From NCBI GenBank assembly GCA_963824645.1, contig CAWGQC010000004.1, forward strand, positions 670,886-734,885: a DNA stretch of 64,000 nucleotides, read 5' to 3'. Of this stretch, positions 36,805 to 44,476 are shown piece by piece; the first letter of the stretch is position 1; each line of letters begins with the position of its first letter. Source of the stretch: Bog-756 sp963824645 (GTDB lineage Bacteria > Actinomycetota > Acidimicrobiia > Acidimicrobiales > RAAP-2). Position numbers and translations under genes: made by a program. The notes under the pieces were generated by a model that was not told the origin of the DNA, ran no database searches, and saw only the letters and a list, made by a program, of their open reading frames with translations.

Positions 36805-37401
36805 GTGAGGAGATTCTTCTCCTCACGGGCAAGGGCCGTGGCTGCAATCGTCATTGGCGCGCTGATACTGGCTGCGGTTGTTGCGGGGCCGTTGTTGGGA
36901 AGTGGCCAGAAGTCAGCAAGCACTAATTCCTCGCCTACGACCGCCGTACTGGATGCGTCATATGCCAAGAGCGTGGGATTCTCCAATACCAATGAGTCGG
37001 TGAAGCAGTCGACCGCCACCGGCCAGAAGGGATGCTCGGATTCAGTCGAATCCGTCTACGAGAATCTGAGTAATCAGACGGCCCTCATCTCCGAAGTGGT
37101 GAATTGCAAGACGTCTGCCGATGCTTCCGCTTCACTGGTCTCTGGTCGGAAAGAGGTCCAAATCGATTCGTCACTTAAGGTCCCCAATCAGCTGGGTACG
37201 TCAGCCTTTGCCACGGCGACCGAGAAGCCGGAATACCTGGTCGTCTGGACAGCAGGCACAAAAGTGGCGATCGTTGGACTGGACGTGGATGTTGCGGCGT
37301 CATCGAGTACGTCAAGCACCGCGCCCTCAAAGTCAATCACGAAGGCGCAGGAGGAGACGCTCCTGAACGCAGCACTGAAACAGAACTCTCTCTACGGCTG
37401 A
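36805..37401 (+). CDS. Membrane-anchored exported protein of unknown function
   Basis: A 198-residue protein starting at GTG 36805. The N-terminus MRRFFSSRARAVAAIVIGALILAAVVAG is a membrane anchor. The rest is hydrophilic with Ser/Thr-rich ends. A Cys pair in KGCSDSVESVYENLS and VVNCKTSADAS may form a disulfide. I recognise no family. The C-terminus has an Ala/Ser-rich tail. It is in the proposed island and has no linked partner; about 330 bases separate it from the previous gene. Confidence 0.55.
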   Translation: MRRFFSSRARAVAAIVIGALILAAVVAGPLLGSGQKSASTNSSPTTAVLDASYAKSVGFSNTNESVKQSTATGQKGCSDSVESVYENLSNQTALISEVVNCKTSADASASLVSGRKEVQIDSSLKVPNQLGTSAFATATEKPEYLVVWTAGTKVAIVGLDVDVAASSSTSSTAPSKSITKAQEETLLNAALKQNSLYG

Positions 37402-37942
37402 TCGGACCGTTGAACCGGACGGCGCGGCGTTCACCTGTTGTCGCCACCGCTGCCGTAGGTCCACCCTTTCGTGACGGCGTCGGCGGCGGTCAGTTTTCGG
37501 ATCCGCGGGGGGACACGCGGTGGTGGTCGCGCCGGAGTCGACGGCCGAGACGTCCGCGCTCACTCGATTACTCTGCGCGGCTCGGAGAGTCGAGTTAACC
37601 TGGGCCGCCTCCGCCTGGGTGAAGCTCTCCCGCGCCTGCTGGTCGTGACAGCACGAACTGGCACACTGGAAATAGGCAAGATGCTTGCCGGGTTCGTCGC
37701 CAAATCTGACGGACCAGCGAACTCTTCCAATACGGCCGGCTGCCAATCAACTCGACATCGGTATCGACCGCGATGTCGCGATCCGAGGACCAGGGCGACC
37801 CGGGGTCACCGTTGGTAGACACCAGCGCGTCGCGGGTCGTCCCCAGCCCACAGCGAGAGCGCTCATGGTCAGCCGTCTGGGCTGCTCTCGATCCGTACCG
37901 AGGCCTTGTGTGCGTCATCGTTCTTCGCTAATATGCAACTAT
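37402..37942. other. 540-base gap without a supported gene
   Basis: Neither strand shows a start, RBS and family signature together. The last 10 bases belong to the ArsR operator. Confidence 0.4.
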
Positions 37943-37951
37943 ATGGTTGTA
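37934..37951. promoter_or_regulatory. Inverted repeat at the ArsR start, candidate operator
   Basis: TGCAAC-TATATG-GTTGTA pairs in five of six positions and covers the start codon (ATG 37943). It is an AT-rich island in GC-rich DNA, as expected for an ArsR-type autoregulatory site, and puts the operator over the start of the repressor gene. Confidence 0.5.
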
Positions 37952-38299
37952 GATCAGGCACCCGACGCTGGCGTCGACCGCATCTTTCACGCCCTTGCCG
38001 ACGGCACTCGGCGCGACATCCTCGCCTTCGCCATCGGGGGCACCGACAGCGTGTCGGCGTTGGCGAAGCGCTACCCGATGAGTTTCGCCGCCGTGCAGAA
38101 GCACGTCGCCGTGCTCGAAGGGGCCGGGCTCGTCACAAAGGAGCGGCGGGGGCGCGAGCGGCTCGTGCGCACCGACGTCGACACCGTCCAGAGGGCCCGG
38201 GTGCTCCTGGACGGCATCGAGGAGCTGTGGCGGGCGCGGGTGGACCGAATCGACGACCTCCTGGTAACCGAGAAGCGAACTACTGGAGGCAAGCGATGA
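37943..38299 (+). CDS. ArsR-family transcriptional regulator (SRPBCC-linked type)
   Basis: A 118-residue winged-helix protein, MVVDQAPDAGVDRIFHALAD, with GTRRDILAFAIGG and the recognition helix region YPMSFAAVQKHVAVLEGAGLV followed by the wing (KERRGRERLVRTD). No metal-binding Cys cluster is seen, so it is of the non-metal ArsR type that controls a linked AHSA1/SRPBCC gene. The stop overlaps the next start as ATGA. A near-palindrome covers its start codon and should mediate autoregulation. The gene pair is common in soil actinobacteria. Confidence 0.85.
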   Translation: MVVDQAPDAGVDRIFHALADGTRRDILAFAIGGTDSVSALAKRYPMSFAAVQKHVAVLEGAGLVTKERRGRERLVRTDVDTVQRARVLLDGIEELWRARVDRIDDLLVTEKRTTGGKR

Positions 38300-38793
38300 G
38301 CGTGACCAGCGTCGAGAAGGACCCCGAGTCCCTGACCATGACGGTCACAGCCGAGCTCGATGCCACCGTCGAACAGGCATGGCAACTGTGGGCTGACCCC
38401 CGCCAGTTCGAGAAGTGGTGGGGACCCCCTGACTACGCAGCGACCGTGGTCGAGCTCGACCTTCGGGCCGGCGGGCGGATCCGCTTCTTCATGGCCGGGA
38501 CCGATGGCGAGCGCCACGACAGCACGTGGGAGGTTATCGCCGCCGACCCGCCCCGCCACCTCGAGCTGCGGGATGCCGACGTGGACGACGACGGCCGCCC
38601 GAACGACGGGAACGCCATGACGGCCATGGTCATCACTATCGACGAGCGCGTCGGCGGGGGAGCGGTGATGGCGATCCGCACCCACTTCGACTCGCAGGCG
38701 GGCATGCAGGAAGAGCTCATGGGGTTCGAAGAAGGCATGGGCACTGCCTTCTCGCGAATCGAAGCGGTCCTCGCCGGCACGCCGGCGTTATAG
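38296..38793 (+). CDS. SRPBCC/AHSA1-family protein
   Basis: A 165-residue START-like fold protein. It reads LTMTVTAELDATVEQAWQLWADP, then FEKWWGPPDYAATVVELDLRAGG and the central VRFFMxG-type strand, ending with the long helix MGFEEGMGTAFSRIEAVL. AHSA1-like members bind small hydrophobic ligands and act with ArsR partners. It overlaps the ArsR gene by four bases (ATGA), so translation is coupled. No catalytic residue is evident. Confidence 0.85.
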   Translation: MSVTSVEKDPESLTMTVTAELDATVEQAWQLWADPRQFEKWWGPPDYAATVVELDLRAGGRIRFFMAGTDGERHDSTWEVIAADPPRHLELRDADVDDDGRPNDGNAMTAMVITIDERVGGGAVMAIRTHFDSQAGMQEELMGFEEGMGTAFSRIEAVLAGTPAL

Positions 38794-39008
38794 GTTGACA
38801 CGTCGACCGCACTGGGCGGATGACCCGAAGCGACTCACCCCGCAGCCTGTGCAGGTAGCCCCGTCAGAACCGTCGGCCGCTGTCCCAACTCGCCTGCTGA
38901 GTCCACAGGCATCGGGGGCTCCCAACGCACCAAGTGGGCTCGGTAGCAGCTGCGCCGTTGTTCGCAGAACACATTCGGGAATGTCGATCCGGAGAGGGAG
39001 GGATTGCG

Positions 39009-39533
39009 ATGACAGGGATGAACGTGGCAGCGGAGATCCATGGGTTCAGCGAGCCAGGCTCGACGCCGACGTCCTGGGTGGTAGGACTGGAACAACTACG
39101 TGAAAGGGACACCTACTGGCTATCCACGGTCCGTCCCGACGGCCGACCGCATGTCACGCCGCTGATCGCTGTCTGGCACGCGGAGGCGCTCTGGTTCGCA
39201 ACCGGGCCTGAGGAGCGCAAAACGAAGAACCTGGCCGAGAACCCATCGTGCGTGCTGACGACCGGGTGCAGCGATCTGGCTGACGGAGCGCTTGACCTAA
39301 TGATCGAAGGCCGGGCTGAGCAGGTGACTGACGACGCAGAACTCGAGCAGATCGCGACCGCGTTCGCAAACAAGTACCCGACCGGTCCGTGGGACTTCGT
39401 TGTGCGTGATGGGGCATTTAGCGACCGAGATGGCGGTGGGCGCATATTTGTGTTCCGGGTGCGCCCGGTACGAGGCCTGGGGTTCCGCAAAGGCGATCAC
39501 TTCAGCCAGACAACCTGGCACGGTTTCCGATGA
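39009..39533 (+). CDS. Pyridoxamine 5'-phosphate oxidase-like (PPOX/F420) flavin protein
   Basis: A 174-residue split-barrel protein. It reads YWLSTVRPDGRPHVTPLIAVW, then LWFATGPEERKTKNLAENPSCVL, which is the PPOX cofactor-binding pattern (Thr-Val-Arg, then Arg-Lys). Actinobacterial members use F420 or FMN. The segment IEGRAEQVTDDAELEQIA is also typical. ATG 39009 has GGGAGG seven bases upstream. It is the last intact gene before the right repeat. Cofactor and substrate are inferred from family only. Confidence 0.85.
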   Translation: MTGMNVAAEIHGFSEPGSTPTSWVVGLEQLRERDTYWLSTVRPDGRPHVTPLIAVWHAEALWFATGPEERKTKNLAENPSCVLTTGCSDLADGALDLMIEGRAEQVTDDAELEQIATAFANKYPTGPWDFVVRDGAFSDRDGGGRIFVFRVRPVRGLGFRKGDHFSQTTWHGFR

Positions 39534-39755
39534 AACCAGCTGAACAGGACGTGAGAAGACAGATGGATCCGGTGAACAGGTCTGATCGCCCTCTCAAGGC
39601 GAGGCACCACTGACGTGCCGGTCCCAACAATCTCATATCGAGGTGTCGCACCTACTTCTAACCTGTCGGATCCGAAGCATCGGCTGGCCGTGATGGGCGA
39701 GGCACGACACAACGATCTGCGACATCGGGGAACACCTGGCTACCAACTCGGGCGA

Positions 39756-39798
39756 ACTCATAGTCCCTCGGTCGCAGGTTCGATCCCTGCCTGCCCCA
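39756..39798 (+). repeat. Right attachment-type repeat (copy of tRNA 3' half)
   Basis: A 42/43 match to 20737-20779. The upstream bases do not form a tRNA 5' half, so this is a fragment and not a gene. It begins at the anticodon loop and ends at the discriminator; CCA is not copied. Confidence 0.8.
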
Positions 39799-39859
39799 AA
39801 ATTTGTGTGTATGACCACGCCTGATCCTTGACGGATCAATAACGGCTGATCTTGGACAC

Positions 39860-40366
39860 GGTAACGCCTGATCCTGGTCGTAATAACGCCTGTTCTTGAC
39901 ACTCCGGCCCCACCAGCCTCGGCTGTTGGCAGCGAGAGGAGGGTCGAGGAGTACCACAAGGACCGACCCCATCGGAGCCTCGGCATACCGACCCCGGCCG
40001 AACACTTCTATGTGGGGCGAGAAGAGGACTCACCGATGCCACCGCTCGATCTGAGCCGACTCCGCGAGGATCGCTCGGGTGACGACTGGGCCTCTCGGAC
40101 CGTCTCCACGGTGGGCACGATCTTGAGTGTCCAACCAGGTGCTCAGCGCCGGCAACCACCGGAGCGGCGAGAGCGTCGATGTCCGGGTGGCCGAGAACCT
40201 CCTCGAGGTCTGGTCAGGCAACGAGCTGATTAAGACCGTGCTCGCACATCAAAGGGGGTGGTGCGGAAGAAGCGAGCAGAAACCCACGAGAAGAATTGAA
40301 CTAGAAATATTGAATCGGAGTGTCGATCATCAACCGTTACTGATCTGACAAGCATCACCCGTTACC
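39860..40366. mobile_element. Internally deleted IS481-like element
   Basis: Terminal inverted repeats of about 48-51 bases are visible. 39860-39907 reads GGTAACGCCTGATC..ending GACACTCCGG; the reverse complement of 40316-40366 begins GGTAACGGGTGATG and ends GACACTCCG. Each end contains an internal TAACGxxTG word twice. Two further copies of the word (about 39817 and 39841) lie outside the left end, suggesting a second nested end. The full family is above 1 kb; only about 500 bases remain here. Confidence 0.6.
39930..40299 (+). pseudogene. IS481-family transposase C-terminal remnant, frameshifted
   Basis: Read in sequence across two frame changes: EEYHKDRPHRSLGIPTPAE, then PMPPLDLSRLREDRSGDDW, RTVSTVGTI, then NQVLSAGNHRSGESVDVRV and LLEVWSGNELIKTV, ending ARTSKGVVRKKRAETHEKN at a stop at 40299. 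This is the C-terminal end (after the DDE core) of actinobacterial IS481 transposases. The catalytic core is missing. Breaks lie near 40118 and 40220. It lies between the element's inverted repeats. Confidence 0.7.
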
Positions 40367-40396
40367 GCACAGGCCCACAATTTATGTGCAACTGAC

Positions 40397-40457
40397 AGCC
40401 CACAATTGTGAGATTCTGACGCCTTGAGAGACCCACAGGACCTCCCGATTGTGGGCT
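40397..40457. repeat. Inverted repeat AGCCCACAAT / ATTGTGGGCT upstream of dinB-like gene
   Basis: A ten-base perfect inverted repeat with a 41-base spacer, plus another direct copy of GCCCACAA at 40373. The left arm contains the palindrome CACAATTGTG (40401-40410). It ends 38 bases before the DinB-like start, so it may be an operator or an old element end. Confidence 0.4.
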
Positions 40458-40494
40458 CGTTATCGGACTCAGCCACCGCTGGGGAGGTTGGTGC

Positions 40495-40980
40495 ATGGAT
40501 CTGACCAAAGAGGCCCTGGTGCAGTCCCTTGAGGCTCAGCGCGCCCACGTCCTCGGCATTCTGGATGGACTCGATGACACGTCTCTGCGCCGGGCCACCT
40601 TGCCTACCGGATGGAACTGCCTTGGCATGCTTCGTCACCTCGCCGTCGACGTCGAGTGGTTCTGGTTCGGCCAGATCGTGGCCGGTGAGCCCATGCCCAA
40701 ATCCGACCCTGCCACCACGACCTGGGAGGTTGGTCCCGACACGGCACCACAACAGATCACCGACCTCTATCGCACCCAGATCGGCCGGGCCAACGAAGTC
40801 ATAGCGGTGACCCCCCTCGACGCCGAGCCGAAACAGTGGTCCGATTTCTTCGGATCCTGGCGGCTACCGGACCTGCGGGCCATCCTCCTCCACGTGATCA
40901 CCGAAACCGCCTGCCATGCCGGACATCTCGACGCTGCCCGCGAGTTGATCGACGGTAGGACATGGCTCCTGCTCGGATAA
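40495..40980 (+). CDS. DinB-family (DUF664) metal-binding protein
   Basis: A 161-residue four-helix bundle protein. The family pattern is LRRATLPTGWNCLGMLRHLAVDVEWFW, with the first His of the metal site, and LLHVITETACHAGHLDAARELIDGRTW with the other two. Bacillithiol/mycothiol-type transferases and many uncharacterised DinB proteins share this fold. A role in thiol or damage response cannot be shown here. ATG 40495 is the natural start. Confidence 0.85.
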   Translation: MDLTKEALVQSLEAQRAHVLGILDGLDDTSLRRATLPTGWNCLGMLRHLAVDVEWFWFGQIVAGEPMPKSDPATTTWEVGPDTAPQQITDLYRTQIGRANEVIAVTPLDAEPKQWSDFFGSWRLPDLRAILLHVITETACHAGHLDAARELIDGRTWLLLG

Positions 40981-41073
40981 CGCCGGCTGCCCGCGCCCCG
41001 GTGCCGGCGCACGACGTCAGCCGGCGCCATCGGTCCGTCGGGGTCCAATCCGATGGGCTAACGTCACCAGACC

Positions 41074-41442
41074 ATGGACATCGAGCAGTTCTACAGCGCC
41101 GACGAGCGTCGCCGTCGGTCCTCCGAGGTGGAGTTGGGCACCAACTGGTTCGACGCCAAGGGCAGCCGTTACGAACTGAGCTGGGTTGAGGACACCGGTG
41201 AGCTCTACGTCATGCTCGAGCTCATACCTGAGGTGGACAGCTGGACACCTTTCGGTGACGCTGAGGTGGAGAAGATGCCGGTGGACCGGATCCTGGTCAT
41301 GGTGGTGGGCTACGTCCCCACTCTGGCCGAGGTGGAGCGGATCCTCGATGGCTGGCCCGAGGCCATGGCCGCCCCCGACGGCATCTCGTGGGTGGCCGAT
41401 CGACTGAAGGCGGCCGGAGTTCCGGCCTCGGCGCCGGGCTGA
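41074..41442 (+). CDS. Conserved hypothetical protein
   Basis: A 122-residue acidic soluble protein. It starts MDIEQFYSADERRRRSSEVE and has FDAKGSRYELSWVEDTGELYVM and VMVVGYVPTLAEVERILDGWPEAM. This style is common in actinobacteria but has no known function that I can name. No membrane or signal segment. It ends 32 bases before the next gene, which has the same orientation, so cotranscription is likely. Confidence 0.65.
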   Translation: MDIEQFYSADERRRRSSEVELGTNWFDAKGSRYELSWVEDTGELYVMLELIPEVDSWTPFGDAEVEKMPVDRILVMVVGYVPTLAEVERILDGWPEAMAAPDGISWVADRLKAAGVPASAPG

Positions 41443-41474
41443 CGCACAGCGGTCCGGTCCTGGAGCCCGTGGCG

Positions 41475-41834
41475 ATGGAACTGGTGGTCGAGCTGTCTAC
41501 CGGACGGGTGGTGCTGGCCGACATCGACGACATGAAGAGCTTCGCTGTGCGACCGGTACCACCATCGGCCGATGATGTCCTCGACGGTGAGCGGCTCGAT
41601 GCTCTGGGTTCGGCCCTGCGCCAGCACGGTGCCGGCACCCTCGGCACCGACGGCGATGTGCTGGTTCCCACCTCGGCGGTGAGGAGGTTGGCGGCGGAGG
41701 CCGCCCTGGACCGGGGTCGGCCGCTCGGAGGGGCATGGGAAGCCGGATTCACCGCCATGCTCGACTTCGCCACCACCCGCGGGTGGATCACCGATGACGG
41801 CTCGATCCGCGCCCACGTCGACTGGAAGGAATGA
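41475..41834 (+). CDS. Conserved hypothetical protein
   Basis: A 119-residue soluble protein starting at ATG 41475 (MELVVELSTGRVVLADIDDMK). It has DGDVLVPTSAVRRLAAEAALDRG and a C-terminal MLDFATTRGWITDDGSIRAHV. The start is chosen because it gives a compact domain; GTG 41469 is possible. It ends five bases before the LLM oxidoreductase. No function is assignable. Confidence 0.65.
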   Translation: MELVVELSTGRVVLADIDDMKSFAVRPVPPSADDVLDGERLDALGSALRQHGAGTLGTDGDVLVPTSAVRRLAAEAALDRGRPLGGAWEAGFTAMLDFATTRGWITDDGSIRAHVDWKE

Positions 41835-41838
41835 CGAC

Positions 41839-42714
41839 ATGCGATTTTCCTATGCCGAATCGATGGTGGACCCTTCGTACTACCTGACTCTGGCCCGGGC
41901 GGCCGAGGAGGCCGGGTACGACGGCATGGTGGTCCCCGACAGCATCTGCTATCCGGAGGAGTCCGACTCCACCTATCCCTTCTCGCCCGACCACACCCGT
42001 CAGTTCCTCGACGACAAGCCATTCATCGAGCCCTTCTCGCTCATTCCGGCCATGGGCGCGGTGACCGAACGCCTGCGGTTCGTCACTTTCGTCCTCAAGC
42101 TGCCCATGCGGCACCCTTTGCTGGTGGCCAAGCAGGCCACCTCGGTGGCCGTGCTGACCGGTAACCGGCTGGCCCTCGGGGTGGGATCGAGCCCCTGGCC
42201 GGAGGACTACCGGTTCGTCGACGTCCCCTGGGAGGGACGGGGCCGGCGGATGGACGAGGCCATCGACATCATCCGGGGACTGTCAGCCGGCGGCTACTTC
42301 GAGTACCACGGGCAGATCTACGACCTCGAGTCCCTCAAGATCAGCCCGACGCCGACCGCGCCCCTCCCCATCCTCATCGGCGGCCACGCCCCGGCGGCAT
42401 TACGACGGGCGGCCCGTTCCGACGGGTGGCTGCACGGGGGCGGCGACCCGGCCGATCTGCCCGGCCTGCTCGAGCAACTGGGCCGTCTGAGGGAAGAGGA
42501 AGGGACCGCCGATCGACCCTTCGAGGTGCATGTGATCTCCCTCGAGGCCTACTCGGTCGACGGTATCCACCGTCTCGAGGAGCAGGGGGTGACCGACGTC
42601 ATCGTGGGCTTCCGGTGGCCCTACGGCGAGGGACCCGACACCGAGCAGGTGCAGACCAAGGTGGACAATCTCCGCCGTTACGCTGACGACGTGATGGCCA
42701 AGGTGGCGTCGTGA
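41839..42714 (+). CDS. LLM-class (F420-dependent) oxidoreductase
   Basis: A 291-residue TIM-barrel flavin/F420 enzyme. It starts MRFSYAESMVDPSYYLTLAR and has VPDSICYPEESDSTYPFSPD, LRFVTFVLKLPMRHPLLVAKQ, RLALGVGSSPWPEDYRF and PILIGGHAPAALRRAARSDGW. These are the luciferase-like monooxygenase pattern with the F420 group's GVGSSPW. The actinobacterial setting favours F420. GGAAGG lies before ATG 41839. It overlaps the next gene by four bases (GTGA), a sign of one pathway. Confidence 0.85.
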   Translation: MRFSYAESMVDPSYYLTLARAAEEAGYDGMVVPDSICYPEESDSTYPFSPDHTRQFLDDKPFIEPFSLIPAMGAVTERLRFVTFVLKLPMRHPLLVAKQATSVAVLTGNRLALGVGSSPWPEDYRFVDVPWEGRGRRMDEAIDIIRGLSAGGYFEYHGQIYDLESLKISPTPTAPLPILIGGHAPAALRRAARSDGWLHGGGDPADLPGLLEQLGRLREEEGTADRPFEVHVISLEAYSVDGIHRLEEQGVTDVIVGFRWPYGEGPDTEQVQTKVDNLRRYADDVMAKVAS

Positions 42715-43106
42715 CCACCGCCCGCGATCTGGGTCGGGCCTCGATGTCCGCCGTCGAGGCGGGGGACCGTCAGGGCTGGCTCGACCTGTTCGAGTCCGAC
42801 GCCGTGGTGCAGGACCCGGTAGGCCCGTCGCCCTTCGACGCCGAGGGTCTGGGCCACCACGGCATCGAGGCCATCGCCGCTTTCTACGACAACGTGATCG
42901 GGGTCAACCAGTCCATCCGCTTCACCATCAACCAGTCGTTCCTGTGCGGGGACGAGGCGGCCAATGTGGGGATCATCCGCATCGATCTGGGGTCCGGGTC
43001 GGTCATCGAGGTCGACGGCATCTACATCTACCGTCGGTCCCCGGGGGGGAAGATCGCCTCCCTGCGGGCCTTCTGGGAGCCCGACGCCGTCCGGTCGGTG
43101 AGCTGA
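42711..43106 (+). CDS. SnoaL-like (NTF2-fold) protein
   Basis: A 131-residue cone-shaped fold protein. GTG 42711 overlaps the LLM stop as GTGA. It reads DLGRASMSAVEAGDRQGWLDLFE, then VQDPVGPSPFDAEGLGHHGIEAI and VDGIYIYRRSPGGKIASLRAFW. This is the SnoaL-like/steroid-isomerase-like pattern. A catalytic Asp/Tyr pair cannot be assigned with confidence. Translational coupling with the F420 enzyme suggests a common substrate. Confidence 0.85.
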   Translation: MTTARDLGRASMSAVEAGDRQGWLDLFESDAVVQDPVGPSPFDAEGLGHHGIEAIAAFYDNVIGVNQSIRFTINQSFLCGDEAANVGIIRIDLGSGSVIEVDGIYIYRRSPGGKIASLRAFWEPDAVRSVS

Positions 43107-43118
43107 GGGCGTTCCCCT

Positions 43119-44231
43119 TCACTCCCAACCGGTGAAGCCGTACTGGCGGTGGGGGCCCATGACGGCGCATTCCAACATGCCGTAGCCGACCTGTCCGTCG
43201 TACGTGAAGCGGGCCGCGTGCTCGGTGAGCCCCCAGGTCGAGTAGGACGGGTCGGCCGGAGGGACAACCTGGCCCTGCACCACCAGGTCGCCCTGATACA
43301 TACCGTGGCGCCAATCGGGCTCGAGCCCGTAGCCGCTTCCCAACAACAACGGGAAGGCCAGCAGGGTTTCGACTTCCAGCCGGGCGGTGACCTCACCGCC
43401 GGCGCCGTAGTAGGTGAGGGTGGCTCCGGTCACCCGGCGGGAGCCGGGGGCGAAGCGCAATTCGTGCTCGGGTCGGCCCAGCCACTCAGGCTCCCGCCCC
43501 GACCCCAGGGGAAACACCCGGTGGGCGTCCTGCATGATCCGTTCGCCCGACGGACGCTCCTGGATGATGGTGACCAGGGCGTGGTCCTCGAAGCGGACCG
43601 GTGCGTAGATCCAGAAGAAACCTCCCTCGGTGTCGGTGGCACGAATGCCCGGGGGCTCGGGCTCACCCACCGGCCGCACACCCCACGAGCGGTCCCGGGT
43701 ACCCCACCAACGATCGGGAGTGAGGCGGAGCTGGCGTCCAGCCGACACCAGGGTGCCTTCCCACGAACCGACCTGGGCGAACCGGGTCGAATCGAAGATG
43801 ACCCGGGAGAATTGGCGGTCGAAGTGTCGTGACTCGAGATGCGCCTCAGAGAAGCCCCGATAGACGGCATCGAGCTCGATGCCCCACTCGTTGGGCTCGA
43901 CGATGACCCGAACCTCCTCCAGTCCCTTCACCACTTCGACCCGGATCGGCCCCACCGAGGCATCCATGCGATCGGCACCCAGCGTGCGTGACGATCGCAC
44001 CACCCGATGGTCATCGCCCCACATCACCGACACGAAGGCATCGGCCACGCTGAGATTGGGGTACTGACCGAGGCCGATGACAGCGAAGAGCTCGTCGTCG
44101 GTCCCGTGCACCTCGCCGGTGCCATGGATGTTGAAGTAGTAGCGATCGTAGAAGTTGCGGTCCGACGTGCCCACATAGCGCATGGGCTCGGAGATCTGAT
44201 GAACCGGATAGTCGTCAAGAGGGGAGAGCAT
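43119..44231 (-). CDS. Uncharacterised protein of AttH/CrtC-like (lipocalin) style
   Basis: A 370-residue soluble protein. It starts MLSPLDDYPVHQISEPMRYV and has DRYYFNIHGTGE, FAVIGLGQYPNLSVADAF and HFDRQFSRVIFDSTRF. The second half has WWGTRDRSWGVRPVGEPE and FFWIYAPVRFEDHALVTIIQE. These paired beta-rich halves resemble large uncharacterised families sometimes annotated near DUF7064/7065 or carotenoid hydratase-like AttH. I cannot name the reaction. It ends 12 bases from the SnoaL gene (convergent), and is divergent from the aldehyde dehydrogenase gene. Confidence 0.65.
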   Translation of the reverse strand: MLSPLDDYPVHQISEPMRYVGTSDRNFYDRYYFNIHGTGEVHGTDDELFAVIGLGQYPNLSVADAFVSVMWGDDHRVVRSSRTLGADRMDASVGPIRVEVVKGLEEVRVIVEPNEWGIELDAVYRGFSEAHLESRHFDRQFSRVIFDSTRFAQVGSWEGTLVSAGRQLRLTPDRWWGTRDRSWGVRPVGEPEPPGIRATDTEGGFFWIYAPVRFEDHALVTIIQERPSGERIMQDAHRVFPLGSGREPEWLGRPEHELRFAPGSRRVTGATLTYYGAGGEVTARLEVETLLAFPLLLGSGYGLEPDWRHGMYQGDLVVQGQVVPPADPSYSTWGLTEHAARFTYDGQVGYGMLECAVMGPHRQYGFTGWE

Positions 44232-44352
44232 GGTGGCTCCTCGGTGAGCGGGATCGGCGCCACCTCGGTGGGGCGCAGGGTCCGAAGGGTTGGGTTGGCG
44301 AAGGGAGCGTAGCCACCAACGGGACGATGGGGCGCCGGGGGTGCCGTCGGGC

Positions 44353-44386
44353 TACAATTTTGGTCACGTACGTGCCTGCAGGGCAC
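44353..44386 (+). promoter_or_regulatory. Candidate -10 and two palindromes upstream of the aldehyde dehydrogenase gene
   Basis: TACAAT at 44353-44358 is a possible -10. CACGTACGTG at 44365-44374 is a perfect ten-base palindrome, and GTGCC-TGCAG-GGCAC at 44372-44386 is a perfect five-base stem. Together they may form a regulator site in the 245-base divergent region. No -35 is clear. Confidence 0.35.
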
Positions 44387-44476
44387 GGGACGACGGCCTG
44401 CTACCACGCAGGCAGGCACCAGGCCGGCCCGCCGGACCACGGTGGCCGTCGATCCAGTCCAAACCAGGGAGGGCCC

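Larger units (their letters stand above)
20737..39798. mobile_element. Putative integrated island of about 19 kb in a tRNA gene
   Basis: The direct repeat of the tRNA 3' half marks both ends. Inside are accessory genes (exporters, two-component regulators, a glycosyltransferase, small enzymes) and lower GC than the flanking core genes. No integrase, relaxase or replication gene is recognisable, so it would be a non-autonomous or degenerate element. A simple tRNA-fragment duplication is the alternative. Confidence 0.6.

Noticed and set aside
39658..40005. Minus frame containing GRQGSNLRPRDYE near the right repeat
   Set aside because: This is the known spurious translation of a tRNA 3' end, here of the tRNA fragment at 39756-39798.
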